A stretch of 64,000 nt of DNA from Dermanyssus gallinae (GCA_003439945.1 QVRM01002137.1:248001-312000); one strand, 5' to 3'; positions 19,699-31,471 are shown, counted from the first letter of the stretch. Program-made: numbers and translations. The notes: generated by a model not told the origin, from the sequence alone.

Positions 19699-22535
19699 AG
19701 AACCAGCAGATACAGCAAGATAAGAATAAGTTCGGAGACGTAGTGAATGCAGGTATTCAGATAGTGATGTGGAATTGCGAGGGGAGGGGGGTGTTAGATT
19801 TGCTCGGGGACGATGCGTACAAAGGGGTAGACGTTCTAATTCTGACGGAGACCTGGGCACGAGAGCAGTTCGATATTCGGGGATTCTATGGATACCATGC
19901 GCTGGCATCGTGTAAAAAGGGTCCGGGTAGGCCGAGCGGGGGGGTATCGATTTTCGTTAGACCGACGGTAGGAGAAATGAGCGTGGGGATAGTAGCAGAA
20001 AATCTAATCGCAGTCATGTCACCTAAACTAGAACTAGTGGCTACCTATGTACAACCGACGGGGACGGAGTCCACAGTGACGATGGTCGAGCGCCTCTTGC
20101 TGGGAATAGAAGCGCTACCGCGAAAGGCTCCGATGATCATAGGAGGGGATTTTAACGCGAGATTAGACAGGATTGACTCGGAACGAACGGTGGCTTTGCT
20201 AGACGTACTGGAGGAGACCGGCTGTTGGGTAGTTAACAGGGCAGATGTGTGCACATATGAATGCCACTCCGGGACATCAGTTATTGATATATTTGCAACC
20301 GATATAGACAGAAAGGACATACAATTTACAGGGGACGACAATCCTTTACAGGAAGGGGCGGGACTCAGAAAACATATACCTATGGGTATCCGGGTAAAAA
20401 TTAGAAGCAGTGTTCAAGAACGAGGGAAGAGGGAAGGATCAGGGAGAAAGCTTAGCGGCAACGTCCTTTTACAAGGGCTTAGCGGGGTACTTCCGGTGCC
20501 AGGGGTAATCCAGGTAGATTCCTATGAACGCAGTCTGGTAGGCTTATTGAGGTCTGCGATGCTGCCGCCACAGGAGAGAAGCGGAAGACCCTGGTTTAAT
20601 GAAAGGTGCAGGGCAGCCAAGCAAGCTAGTAAGCTGACGCGAGAATATGTAAAGACCGTTCCGTTAATGAGGCCGTTGGCAGCGTTGGTTAAACGGCTGG
20701 TTAAGAAAGCGTATAAGGAGGAGAAGAAGAAGCACTGGGAAAAAATAGAGTGGGTAGCAATAAGGGAGGCTGACGAACGTCCACATACATGGCTGAAACG
20801 AAAGGGGAGAAGACAGTGTTCCGTAGAGACGGGTAGGTTAGTCGAACATTTTAGGCGAATATTGGCCGGGGCGGACACAACTCCGAAAGCGCCGCTAGAA
20901 TACGAAGGCCCGTGGGATCAGACAACGGAAGAAGCGAGGGTTTGGATAGGGAGAGAAATCTCAATTAGGGAAGTGATAGAAGCAATAGACAGAGCACCAC
21001 GGGGCAAAGCGCACGGGAAAGACTTGATAAGAAATGAACACATGAAGGATACCCTAATTCTCGCACCTTGCTGGCAAGCCTTATTCAATGAATGTTTAAA
21101 CAAGGGGGAAATTCCAGAGGCCTGGAGGAAAGCGACTTTAATAGTCATTCCAAAAGGAAAGGGAGTAGAAACTGAACCAGAAGCTTGGAGGGGAATATCA
21201 ATAAAAAGCTGTCCGTATAAAATATTCTCGGGAATAATAGCTAGAAGACTGGGGTCATTCTTGGAGGAGCGGGGGGTAATACCGGAGGAGCAGCATGGAT
21301 TTAGGAAGGGAAAATCAACTTACTCAGCAATTCGGGAGCTGCTAGGAGCAATCTGGGAAACGCTGTCTAGGCCAAGAAGTTGTATATATGCGGTGTTTGT
21401 AGATTTAAAGGCAGCGTTTGACATAGCACCAAGGGATAAAATAGTTGAAGAGCTGGCAAAATCGGGAGTGCCGGCAGCAGTTCTGAGGTTACTTATTAAT
21501 ATGTTAAAGCAGAACACGGTGCAGATTGATAACGGGGTCGGTATTGCGGGAGAAGTGGCTCAAACCACAGGCGTCGCACAAGGCGATGGACTGAGCCCAT
21601 TGCTGTTTTCCGTACTTTTGGGTGGACTACCAGAGTGGATAAGGGCGGGCTGGACCCAAGAGTGGGCCAGAATCTTACTGTACGCTGATGATGTGGTCAT
21701 CTTTGGTGGCAGTCTTTTCAGGGTGAAACAAGCCATGAATCGACTAGTTACATTCATGGATGAGAAGGGCTTGAAGGTTAACTGGGGAAAGACAGTAGCT
21801 ATGAAATTCCGAAGGGGCGGCCGTATGGCCAGGGGTGACGTGATCCAAGTCAGGGAAACAGAAATTAAATTTGTAAACAAATTTACATACCTAGGCATAA
21901 CCTTGTCAACAAGCGGCAGCAGTTTTCGATTACACATCCAGGAGAGGGTCAGGAAGGCCACCATCGCAGCTGTGGCAATTAAATGGCCACATATGCTTTC
22001 AGTTCATGCAGCAATTGCTCTTTTCGGGATACAGATAGCACCCATAGCCACATACGGCATTCCACTAATATGGGATAAGTTGGGAGTAGGCGAATTGCGT
22101 TTAATTGATGGGGTGAGGTTTTTCTTTTTAAAGAGGGTTTTTGCGCTTTCGAATACTTGCAGGAATAGAATTGTTCACGTCTTAGAGGGTGGCCCGCTAC
22201 TGACGGAAGAACTACAAAAACGATTTAATCTGAAGAAAACGTGCGCCTTTGAAGTTTATATGCGAAACTGGGAAACTAAAATTAGGGAAGTGGACATAGG
22301 TATTTATGGAACAGCAGCAATGACGAGCACTGAATGGCGGGGTAGCGGTGTAATAGATCGACATCTAACGACGGCCTTTGCAGCTCACGGATTTCATCAC
22401 GTTCTGTGCAACGTGGAGGGTTTTCATGAACCACAGGATGAATGTCAATGCAAACAATGCTGGAGCAAATGTGATCGATACCACGCCGCGGTATGCCCGG
22501 CGGTTAGGTCTATAGCAGAACTAGCAAAACGCTAG
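19677..22535 (+). CDS. ORF2: APE-type endonuclease + reverse transcriptase + C-terminal zinc cluster
   Basis: 952 residues counted from GTG at 19677; the frame has no ATG before residue 31. EEP endonuclease, residues 27-240: N33 (WNCEG), E58 (LTETW), GDFN 157-160, SVIDIF 201-206, and RKH 231-233 where SDH is usual. Linker to about 420. RT, about 425-760: IPKGKG 491-496, EEQHGFRKGKS 537-547, FVDLKAAFD with D576, TTGVAQGDGLSP 630-641, YADD 669-672, MKFRRGGR 709-716, TYLGITL 737-743. After the thumb, AAHGFHHVLC 902-911 leads into a metal-binding cluster C923, C925, C928, C932, H936, C940. The protein would nick target DNA and copy element RNA there. All catalytic positions except the SDH Asp are present and the frame is unbroken, so it may be active. 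It shares its frame with ORF1. Confidence 0.93.
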   Translation: MSRPHACENQQIQQDKNKFGDVVNAGIQIVMWNCEGRGVLDLLGDDAYKGVDVLILTETWAREQFDIRGFYGYHALASCKKGPGRPSGGVSIFVRPTVGEMSVGIVAENLIAVMSPKLELVATYVQPTGTESTVTMVERLLLGIEALPRKAPMIIGGDFNARLDRIDSERTVALLDVLEETGCWVVNRADVCTYECHSGTSVIDIFATDIDRKDIQFTGDDNPLQEGAGLRKHIPMGIRVKIRSSVQERGKREGSGRKLSGNVLLQGLSGVLPVPGVIQVDSYERSLVGLLRSAMLPPQERSGRPWFNERCRAAKQASKLTREYVKTVPLMRPLAALVKRLVKKAYKEEKKKHWEKIEWVAIREADERPHTWLKRKGRRQCSVETGRLVEHFRRILAGADTTPKAPLEYEGPWDQTTEEARVWIGREISIREVIEAIDRAPRGKAHGKDLIRNEHMKDTLILAPCWQALFNECLNKGEIPEAWRKATLIVIPKGKGVETEPEAWRGISIKSCPYKIFSGIIARRLGSFLEERGVIPEEQHGFRKGKSTYSAIRELLGAIWETLSRPRSCIYAVFVDLKAAFDIAPRDKIVEELAKSGVPAAVLRLLINMLKQNTVQIDNGVGIAGEVAQTTGVAQGDGLSPLLFSVLLGGLPEWIRAGWTQEWARILLYADDVVIFGGSLFRVKQAMNRLVTFMDEKGLKVNWGKTVAMKFRRGGRMARGDVIQVRETEIKFVNKFTYLGITLSTSGSSFRLHIQERVRKATIAAVAIKWPHMLSVHAAIALFGIQIAPIATYGIPLIWDKLGVGELRLIDGVRFFFLKRVFALSNTCRNRIVHVLEGGPLLTEELQKRFNLKKTCAFEVYMRNWETKIREVDIGIYGTAAMTSTEWRGSGVIDRHLTTAFAAHGFHHVLCNVEGFHEPQDECQCKQCWSKCDRYHAAVCPAVRSIAELAKR

Positions 22536-22622
22536 ATTGTTGGCGTCTCGAAACATTTTGATGTAACATAAACACATTTACCCAGTTTGGGTGTTAATAA
22601 AACAAACAAATATATATATATA

Positions 22623-22648
22623 TACACATCTACCTTTGTACGTAACTG

Positions 22649-22727
<79 letters not shown>
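22623..22727. repeat. Target-site-like direct repeat, 3' copy, and (TA)n tract
   Basis: 22623-22686 repeats 17430-17493 exactly. The (TA)n then continues, with one TTT interruption, to about 22727. Confidence 0.9.
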
Positions 22728-22729
<2 letters not shown>

Positions 22730-22837
22730 CCGTAAACACGTTGGTTTGTGATGTTATTCCGGATTGTATTGCTATTGTGCGTATTAATTAAATTTTGTTT
22801 ATTTTACTCCAATTAAGTATAGTAGGAATACGAAGCG

Positions 22838-22960
22838 ATGCCTAGCAGTTACCGTTCCCTAGGGGTGGGGGGGAGGCGGGTGTTAGTGGGTTTGTGAGTC
22901 CTACACTAGTCACTGGCTGTGGTGACGCATGTACATCACGATTCCTGTAATCCCGCATAT
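22838..22960 (+). repeat. Dispersed repeat E, copy 1
   Basis: A G-rich head followed by GGGT.TTAGTGGGTTTGTGAG, ACACTAGTCAC and GACGCATGTACATCAC. The same order is found at 29826-29962. Both copies lie close to long (TA)n tracts. Function unknown. Confidence 0.7.
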
Positions 22961-23390
22961 TAATGCTGAGAGGTTTCAGCATATAAAAAAATATAGTAGG
23001 AGCGAAATAATGTCATTACCGACAATGTGATCATAGCTTGCTTCGCTCCTATGTTGCTTGTCTTGCCCCTGCCAAGTGGCAACGAATCTGATATGCCTTC
23101 CTTGTCCGACATCGAAAGCTCTAACATTAAAGATTTTTGTAGTAGCAGGAGAGATAGTGGCTCACCCCGATAACCAGCCGCGTAGGCGTCCGTATAACAC
23201 GGACCCGCAATCTGGCCTGCAGAACGATAATGATACGATCATGATAGGATGTGTCCGCTACAGCCAGACTTTTAAGCTCATTCAATTTCTTACGCTCAGA
23301 CTCTGTCCCAATTGAGTCTCTGCTCGAGAAGCATCATCCCGGTGAACCTGCCGTGATCAGACCTACACACCCCAAAGAGTTGTTTGTCTC
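22961..23390. other. Unassigned sequence
   Basis: No confident match. It may include decayed upstream parts of the RT remnant that becomes recognisable at about 23395. Confidence 0.3.
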
Positions 23391-23394
23391 TTGA

Positions 23395-23620
23395 CACGGA
23401 AGCAACGTTTTGGCAGCAGAGCTAGATTTACGTTGTCGTGGGTCAATACTAGTACCATCTCTAAGGCAGTAGAGAGCCGCCAGCTAGGCTTCGCATGGAG
23501 ACGCAGCACCGAGGTTGCTGTCCACGCCACGCGGGTCTTTTTGCAATCCTGGGAGATTATTACTGTAAGAGTTAAGCTAGACTTTAGCACTGTGTTTAAC
23601 ATGTTTGCAGAAATTAGCTC
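23395..23620 (+). pseudogene. Group B (R2-like) RT palm fragment
   Basis: QLGFAWRRSTEVAVHATRVF (about 23480-23545) followed by VRVKLDFSTVFNM (about 23571-23610) matches the palm entry and first catalytic block of R2-like RTs, normally QLGFG.RGG.EAAVHA.R.F and V.LDF.NAFN. The element at 58.3-58.5 kb has the same blocks (GVAIRGGAEATVHATRAF, VELDFRNAFN). The catalytic Asp is preserved, but the flanks are broken. Confidence 0.7.
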
Positions 23621-23683
23621 CTTAGAGTTATTGGGGGCACAATTAACCTTCTCCACGTGTAGTGCGTCATATGAACTCAAATT

Positions 23684-23790
23684 ATGAACGCCGATTGGTA
23701 CGATTTAGTCATCACCTTAAGTGCGGCAGCTGCATTTCCGCGTTGTATATTAACCGAGAGGATCTGGAGCAAAAATGACCCAGTCCTGGC
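23684..23790 (-). pseudogene. Group B C-terminal fragment
   Basis: The minus strand encodes [20 protein letters not shown], the C-terminal signature of group B ORFs. It faces the RT fragment on the plus strand, so two different insertions meet here. Its upstream side is replaced by a (TA)n tract. Confidence 0.7.
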
Positions 23791-23796
23791 GCCATA

Positions 23797-24780
<984 letters not shown>

Positions 24781-25783
24781 GTAACAACAATAACAACATC
24801 AACAACAACAACAACAGAGCTATTGGCAGCAAAGCAGTAGAAATACAAACACCTTCGCCGCGCGAGGGAGGGAGAAGCATGTGCAACGGCGGCAGAACAG
24901 TGCAATGGTGTGAGAAAATGGCGAGCAAAGTCCGTACAAAAAATCGGGCTGCATACTGTTCTTGTCTACAATTTCCAGCGAGGTTTACGCGTGCACAATA
25001 GTGTTTGAGAAAAGCTTCGGCGGACGATTGGAAATAAAGCCTCATTCATGGGAGGGAGAGGGTATGGATTGAAGAGGAAACTGCTTGAACTAAGCATTTC
25101 AATTTTCACGATAAAGCTCGTGAAGGCGACCAGAAGCAGTCATGAATTACGAAGATATAGCTCGAATGTGAAACTGCAATTAACTCGAAGAGGACTCACC
25201 AAAAGATTCGCTTTGTGGGTACTTCGTGATTTGTTACAGGACAAAAACCAGACGCGGGTTACGCTGATTGGAGACTCCTCTCAGGCGATACGACTTAAGT
25301 ACATTTTTATAACTCTTACAGCTACTTCCAGCGCTTGCAGGTGTCAGACGTTGGAGCGGGCAACGGATGGTCGCCATTTATTCTCATTTATCAGACAGTT
25401 GTTTTCCTATGAATTGGCCAATATAGATATTTTGTGTTTTCCAAATGTATGTATTAGTCTAATGTCCAGAAGCCCCAGGCGAAGAAAATCAAAACACTGG
25501 CCAAGGGAGAACAGCCGATTAGAAAACGGCTGGCGAAAAAACATGGTGAGAGTGGTTATGACTGGTCCCTTAACATGACTCAAAGACTTCTGCACTCCCA
25601 TTTAATGTTTGTATTTTGACTGCTCTACCTCTGCTCGCTAGGTGATCATATAACTGGTTGAGAAGATCTTCCATATCAAATCGATAACCTAGAATTGTAA
25701 TATTTTCATGAATCCCAAAAACTGTGGCTCATTTAGCCTCACTTAAAATGATAACGTCACATTACGATATACGTATGTGTTTA
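24781..25783. other. Unassigned sequence, CAA-rich at its start
   Basis: An (AAC)n-like run lies at 24783-24820. The open frame at 25048-25578 (176 codons) is basic and has no recognised motif. I do not call it a gene without a homologue. Confidence 0.3.
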
Positions 25784-25914
<131 letters not shown>

Positions 25915-26114
25915 AAGAAAAGTGCCTTTATGTTATATTTGAAACGTTTAAATGTGTTAAAAAATACGTGTGTATGACAATCGTTAACACGGTGAGTGTA
26001 TTCGAAAGGAAATAGACATCTTAGAGAAATGAGACACTATGTCGGATACTTATAGTATTCCACAATCCTATAAATAAAGAAATTCTACATGCTATACAGC
26101 GAAAGAGGAAATAA

Positions 26115-26561
26115 ATGTTTGCGCGTTTGCGACTGGCCTATTATGGTGAGAGAGGTTTCGAAGGCACCCACCTAGTTGGTCAAAAGAAAAATAGAATAGC
26201 TCAACGCCGGTTTAAACAAGCGCAAGTCAGCGCCAGGAAGATTTCGATGTTAGAGCAACTGCTGGCGACAGCTAGCGGTACGTACCCAAAGAAGCTGCGA
26301 CAAGAAAACAGTACCGCAAAGCGGGTTTATACACTCTCATGCAAACAAGAGAGTTTTTTGGCATTAAAAGTATTTCAGGAAACACAACCAGATGGCGTTG
26401 CGAAAAATAGCCACACGTACACTGAAATAAGAACTGAACTACTGAGAGCGGAAAGGTTTCTACAAGCATATGCAACCAGCGAAATCACAACAGATTTAGA
26501 CGCAATACTAGCCTCAGCCCTAAACTGTCTGGTGAAAACCAAACGCAACCCACAAGAGTAA
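26115..26561 (+). CDS. Hypothetical open frame, 148 codons
   Basis: Encodes a basic, helix-prone polypeptide with no recognised domain, signal peptide or membrane segment. Its stop lies only about 25 bp before a group B C-terminal remnant, so it could be a decayed or shifted part of a transposable element. It could equally be a chance frame, and I cannot support either. No splice or promoter evidence was seen. Confidence 0.2.
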   Translation: MFARLRLAYYGERGFEGTHLVGQKKNRIAQRRFKQAQVSARKISMLEQLLATASGTYPKKLRQENSTAKRVYTLSCKQESFLALKVFQETQPDGVAKNSHTYTEIRTELLRAERFLQAYATSEITTDLDAILASALNCLVKTKRNPQE

Positions 26562-26584
26562 CTCTGTTGAAGAACAACATTGAA

Positions 26585-26748
26585 CGGAGTCTCACCACTA
26601 ATCAGCCTATATAATAATAGTGATAACAGGTCGTCGACCTTTTTCAAACAACGTCTGGATCTTGACATACAACGTGGAAACGCTGCCTTCGTTCGGGGCT
26701 TACTTCTGAAGTGGTGTTGGCCTGACCTCATCGAAACGGACGCCTGAC
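26585..26748 (+). pseudogene. Group B C-terminal fragment
   Basis: TFFKQRLDLDIQRGNAAFVRG (about 26640-26700) is followed by LLLKWCWPDLIE and a stop, matching the last 40 residues of the 11-12.5 kb element (FLRQRLSLDIQRGNAASVRG, then LLNWANPGLENP). The zinc knuckle and nuclease are missing. A (TA)n tract follows at 26858-26895. Confidence 0.75.
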
Positions 26749-26855
26749 AGTCACAATACGCGCCTACTATGCATATTGGCGTGGCTAATCCATCGTGATA
26801 CGTGTAACATATACATAATTGTATTATATTGAGAATAAACGGCAAACTAAGGGCG

Positions 26856-26857
<2 letters not shown>

Positions 26858-26895
<38 letters not shown>
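26858..26895. repeat. (TA)n microsatellite
   Basis: Pure TA dinucleotide tract downstream of the group B remnant. Confidence 0.95.
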
Positions 26896-26898
<3 letters not shown>

Positions 26899-27149
26899 AC
26901 GCAATAATGTAACGACTTCTATCGAAAATGGTACGTCGGATGAGTGAGATCAGAGAGACTAAAACGAGATAACTGTTTGGGAAAACGCAAAAAGGGTTCA
27001 TACACAATAAACGTGGACTTCATGATAACTTTATGTTGACACCGATGACAGAGGGAACGCACCCAGGGAAACGGCTGCTTATTTACTTTTTTTAACCCCA
27101 TCTGAGGGTTCTGTGCGACTGAGTCAATAGACAATTACTCTCGGTGATT

Positions 27150-27345
27150 CTGTATCATACCAACGTGGTATGATGATCAACCTGCTTAAACTACTCTACG
27201 AAGGTAGCATACTACTGTGCAACAGAGTAGCCAGTCGTCTCTAGGAATTGAAACGACGTAGGGTGCACTGCAGGGATTACCCATCATGTTTGATGTACAC
27301 TTTCGTTAGTGGCTGTAGTAGTGGCTATTGTCGTGTTTTCGCTTG
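27150..27345 (+). pseudogene. Short reverse-transcriptase fragment
   Basis: MMINLLKLLYEGSILL.NRVAS and, one frame away, GIETT.GALQGLPIMFDVHF resemble the RT stretch ...LLK.LY.....V..G......TTGV.QG.PLSP.LF. There is a stop between the blocks and a frameshift. The fragment is too short to assign a family. Confidence 0.4.
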
Positions 27346-28295
27346 AATTCCGCCAGCGGAGAGTCTATAAATAGTGAGTAACAAGAATCGCGGCATAATT
27401 ATCCCCTAGCGGCGTTTCCGTATATGACGTATGCGGGCGACAAAGCGGCACGGTTGACGCAGCGGCCTCTGTGAGCGCAAAATAAGGGCTTTGGCTGGCT
27501 AGTGCTGCACCAGTGAGCATATCCAGACCCTCTCCTGCGGGTCGCCTTAAATCGCCGTGAGGCATATCTATAATGAAGCGAGGGCCAGATATGTTGAGAT
27601 ATCTGAAGTTTTCGCAACGGTCCTAGTGAGAGCAGTCTGTGACACAAAACTAAATTATATATATATATATATATATTTCACTCACTAATTTAGATTTGGA
27701 TAATTTTGGCGGTCTGCTATCCTTCCCCACAGACAGAAGCGAAGTTCATATCAATTGCAAACGCACAAATCATGACAGATATTTGTCTCTCGAATTTCGG
27801 CGATAATCACTTATTGTTGGAGCTGTGTGGGCCTGACGGACTCCGAGGAAAACCATAAACTGTCGTGGTTTCCCAAAAGCGTAATTTGTCGTATTGCGCC
27901 TGCTAAAGGAGCAGAACTAAGTTTACACAGCAAAACGGAGGATTCCCGACAGCGTACCGCCCAGAAAGGCTCTAGAAATGCATAAAACCGTGCAAAAGTA
28001 TATTTTTAAATATCCTTGCATTTCGATCGGCTACAAGAGCTATGAAAGCAAAATTTCATTTGCTTTAGCGTACCGTAAGTTAGGTTGTTCACGAATGCAG
28101 ACCTAAGTCGTATGTCATAAAGGTCAGGCAGCATCTTTCTGAGGCCAATAACGCTACTAGACTAGTTCGAGGTGGCTTCCTCCCCGAATTCTTTCTAGCA
28201 AAAAGGCGGCAGCCGATTCTGATGAGGAGACGGTTTTACCGTAGATGCAAAATCAATTGAAGATCGACTGCTACCTTGTTTAAAATTCATAAAAT
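27346..28295. other. Unassigned sequence with short (TA)n
   Basis: A (TA)n run lies at 27656-27676. Minus-strand frames at 27365-27647 have no recognised motif. Confidence 0.35.
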
Positions 28296-28299
28296 TTCC

Positions 28300-28640
28300 C
28301 GGTTGTGAGCACAACAAAATTACCAGTTTATGCGCTCGTATTGTGCTTAGTGAGGAAAACGATTTGCCACTGCACTCTAAACTCAGAAAAATAAACCGGT
28401 GGAACAGAAATTGGCTTGCGTGTTCTACAAACTACGGTGAAAACGTGGATGTTTACTTTGTCAAACGAAAGACCACACATTTTCCAACAAGACCGAGCAC
28501 CCGCTTCCATAAGCGATTTAGTGCAAGAATGTCTGGCAAAACATGTTAGCCTAACATCCAAAACCTAAATCTATTGGATTACTATGTTTGACCCGTGGTT
28601 GAGCGAAGGTCTAACAAATATTGATATAAGAACATCGACT
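28300..28640 (+). pseudogene. Tc1/mariner-superfamily transposase remnant
   Basis: HIFQQDRAPASISDLVQECL (about 28480-28540) matches the second catalytic-Asp block, usually FQQDGAPAH. It is followed, one frame away, by NLNLLDYYV.PVVERRSNK (about 28565-28620), matching SPDLNPLDYYVWG.VER with the final D of the DDE/D triad. There are several frameshifts. N-terminal DNA-binding domains and TIRs were not found. This family differs from the mariner remnants elsewhere in the window, which carry HDNARPH. Confidence 0.7.
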
Positions 28641-28871
28641 CGATCCGTTAAGCAGCTCTAGTAAGCAGACATTAGCGTACATTGATAAACATATTGTGAA
28701 ACGGGCTTGCGGGCGGGCCGGGATTAAAGTGGTGTAAACAAGTGAAACACAGTTACACTGCCAAAACTCATCTGCTAGAAATATAGGCACGTTCGAGTCT
28801 GTTTGATCTTTCAACCTTAGACGCAGCCTTAAAAGCAAACGGCTTTCATGTAAACTAATTCCCATGGATGA

Positions 28872-28916
<45 letters not shown>

Positions 28917-29690
28917 ATATATTGAAACATGTCCTAAAAAGGATTGTCTCTGTACTTCGGTAATCAAGACGTATTTGGTCTTAGGTGAGTATTAACAGAC
29001 GACTTCAATGAGATATGTGTAAGCATATGTGCATTTTAGTCATATACATATGCGTGTCTTGTTTTGAACGTTTACGGGACGCTTTTTCTGAATTTTGTAA
29101 AAATGCGTTTATGGTTAAATCGGTCAACTACACTAGCGTCAGCCTGTCGACCTGTCCACTAAAACGCGTGTTTCGTCGCGTTAGGGCTGACGCGAGACTT
29201 GACATCCTTGCTGTGTATACTATGCATAATGCTACCGATCTACACCGAGGAAACATGGCTTACAATTAGATAGGGTACCTACCTCTGACGTGGTTTTTGG
29301 AATGTGTCTTCTTTTCATTTCTATAATAATTTATATAATAGACGCAAGCCTAGAATCTTAGAATTGCGTGCGCAATTCACCGCACCCAAACAATATAGTG
29401 CCTTAGACGAAACAATAGCAGTGCGTATCCATATGTTGGCCTCGGGTGTCTTTTTGCACAGGTTGTGCTTATGTGTATACACCTTATGTAAGCTTTAAAT
29501 GAAATACGCTCTCCAAAATATTGTCTAGTTTTTACTGGTTAATCTAACACATGTCAAAGCGAGTTGTTGTAATTAGCTAATTGAAACAGAAAAAAACAGA
29601 TATTTTAAATCACACCTTTGCATGACAAATAGCTAAATTTGACAACTTGACGATTTTTATCCGCTTATACAACCTTAGTATATCAAGTAA
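28641..29690. other. Unassigned AT-rich sequence
   Basis: Holds (TA)n at 28878-28902 followed by a T run to about 28916. No gene was recognised. Confidence 0.4.
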
Positions 29691-29824
<134 letters not shown>

Positions 29825-29825
29825 T

Positions 29826-29962
29826 AATGCCAAAGTAATACCGAGCCTGGGGGGAGGGGGTGGGGAGGAATCCGGGTTTAGTGGGTTTGCGACTCTAACA
29901 CTAGTCACGCACGCAGGCTGCTAGTGGCGCATGTGCATCATGCACTCCCAAAACCTCCCAGA
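29826..29962 (+). repeat. Dispersed repeat E, copy 2
   Basis: A G-rich head, then GGGTTTAGTGGGTTTGCGAC, ACACTAGTCAC and GGCGCATGTGCATCA, matching 22838-22960. It lies directly between two (TA)n tracts. Confidence 0.7.
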
Positions 29963-29976
29963 AAAAACAAATAAAA

Positions 29977-29979
<3 letters not shown>

Positions 29980-30073
<94 letters not shown>

Positions 30074-30076
30074 TAT
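29980..30076. repeat. (TA)n microsatellite
   Basis: An A-rich lead followed by long (TA)n with two TAAATA interruptions. Confidence 0.95.
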
Positions 30077-30685
30077 ATATACAGGGTTTTGCTACATTAA
30101 GTATAACACTTGTTTGGAAACTAATCTTTCTTATGGAATGGGGAGCGGAAATGTCATGCTTAGGAGTGAAAGAAAAATTACTATTACTCCTATCTGTTAT
30201 ACTGATAGGACGCGATTGCAGCTGAACGAGCTGTTCGCTGGGGATACCAAACGCACCAATGGAGTTTTCCGATGGGGTTTAAAAACATCTGCCTGTTTGG
30301 CAGAACATTCAGCTTCATCTGAAAGATATAAATACTCGTGTTGCACACAAGAAGGCAAGTTGTCGCATTGAGAACAAACAGTTCGCAAAAATGTGGATCC
30401 TGTAATAAGCACTTTTGGACGTTTACGTTTATTAACTTGCAAACTGTGTATTACGGTAAACGCACACAGAAATGTTCACAGATAAGACAACCCCAAGAAT
30501 GAACACTTCACTGATATCACTTTTGTACCATATTGATGGAGCTCCGATCCGCTATATGATTACCGTAAGCCGTCTTCCCCTGCTCTTCGATATCGGACTC
30601 CCTTAGGGCTAACGTCCATTGTTTCTTCACCGAACACCTCGTTTACCCGCAATAACGCCTAGAGGGAACCTAATTTAGGAACACC

Positions 30686-30692
<7 letters not shown>
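30077..30692. mobile_element. MITE-like non-autonomous DNA element in (TA)n
   Basis: The segment begins TATACAGGGTTTTGC and ends AACACCCTGTATA, so the two ends form an inverted repeat (ACAGGGTkTT) directly bordered by TA dinucleotides on both sides. ACAGGGTGTTCC-like termini with TA targets are known from Tc1/mariner-type MITEs. The interior has no transposase. The 85-codon frame at 30114-30371 has no motif. Part of its right half (GATTACCGTAA, TCTTCGATATCGGACTCCC) recurs at about 30895-30950 outside the element. The inverted repeat is short, which limits confidence. Confidence 0.5.

Positions 30693-30738
<46 letters not shown>
30689..30738. repeat. (TA)n microsatellite
   Basis: Pure TA tract on the right flank of the MITE-like element. 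Confidence 0.95.
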
Positions 30739-30743
<5 letters not shown>

Positions 30744-30884
30744 GAAATTTTGCAAAATTTGCAATTCGTTGTGGATTGCGTTCACATTCAAGACAAATTC
30801 AAATGTGGCCATTACGTTCATAAAATAAACGGCTTCAGAAGAATTCGTTCATTTCATAAGGACCATTTTGAAGCAAAATCGATG

Positions 30885-31030
30885 ATGGTTTGATTCGTGA
30901 TCTGATTACCGTAAACCTTTTTTCCTCGCGTCTCGATGTCGGATTCCCATAGGACACCAGACACCGGCCGTTAACGTCCCTTCTCTGCTAACGCGAAACC
31001 CTATGGGAGTTCGACATCGGCGGCGAAGGA
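30885..31030 (+). repeat. Diverged copy of the MITE right half
   Basis: GATTCGTGATCTGATTACCG, then TCTCGATGTCGGATTCCCATAGG, matches about 30548-30605 inside the MITE-like element (GATCCGCTATATGATTACCG, then TCTTCGATATCGGACTCCC). Same strand, about 340 bp apart. A third TTTACCCGCAAT block is seen at about 31310. Confidence 0.55.
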
Positions 31031-31357
31031 ACTACATACGATAATTATATTACGAACTGAATTGCCATGTATTTAGTACCAACATTATTCTCTGCAAAGT
31101 GGACATGCCTGCTGTTGTTGTTCTATTGATTAAGCGTAATAGTACATTTTATTGTGATTGAACGTACAGGTTAGAAAATTGAATATCACGCGGCCCCGAT
31201 GTTTGCGAACTGTTTTCGGTGTGATCATTTGCCTTCAAGAGTACGCTTGAATGAAAGTTAAATTATTTTCTAAAACACGCAGTTGTGATTAGTCTCCATC
31301 GGACAACTTGTTTACCCGCAATGTCACGTTTTGGCGTCTACGTTTGGCTAGCCACAT

Positions 31358-31471
<114 letters not shown>

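Larger units (their letters stand above)
17494..22622 (+). mobile_element. Complete group A non-LTR retrotransposon, both ORFs intact
   Basis: About 5.13 kb lies between two perfect copies of a 64-bp direct repeat. It has a 662-nt 5' leader, ORF1 (18156-19661), ORF2 (19677-22535) and an 87-nt 3' UTR ending in AATAAAACAAACAAATATATA. No RNase H domain or LTR is seen. Identical flanks and unbroken frames point to a recent insertion. The long target duplication containing (TA)n suggests insertion next to or into a TA microsatellite. ORF2 belongs to the APE-endonuclease class. I could not assign a named clade; R1-like and Jockey/CR1-group features mix. Confidence 0.85.

Noticed and set aside
18255..21964. 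Several minus-strand frames of 65-224 codons
   Set aside because: They are antisense shadows of the intact ORF1 and ORF2.
25048..25578. A 176-codon basic open frame as a host gene
   Set aside because: No motif, splice-site context or homologue could be recognised, so it is noted only as unassigned sequence.
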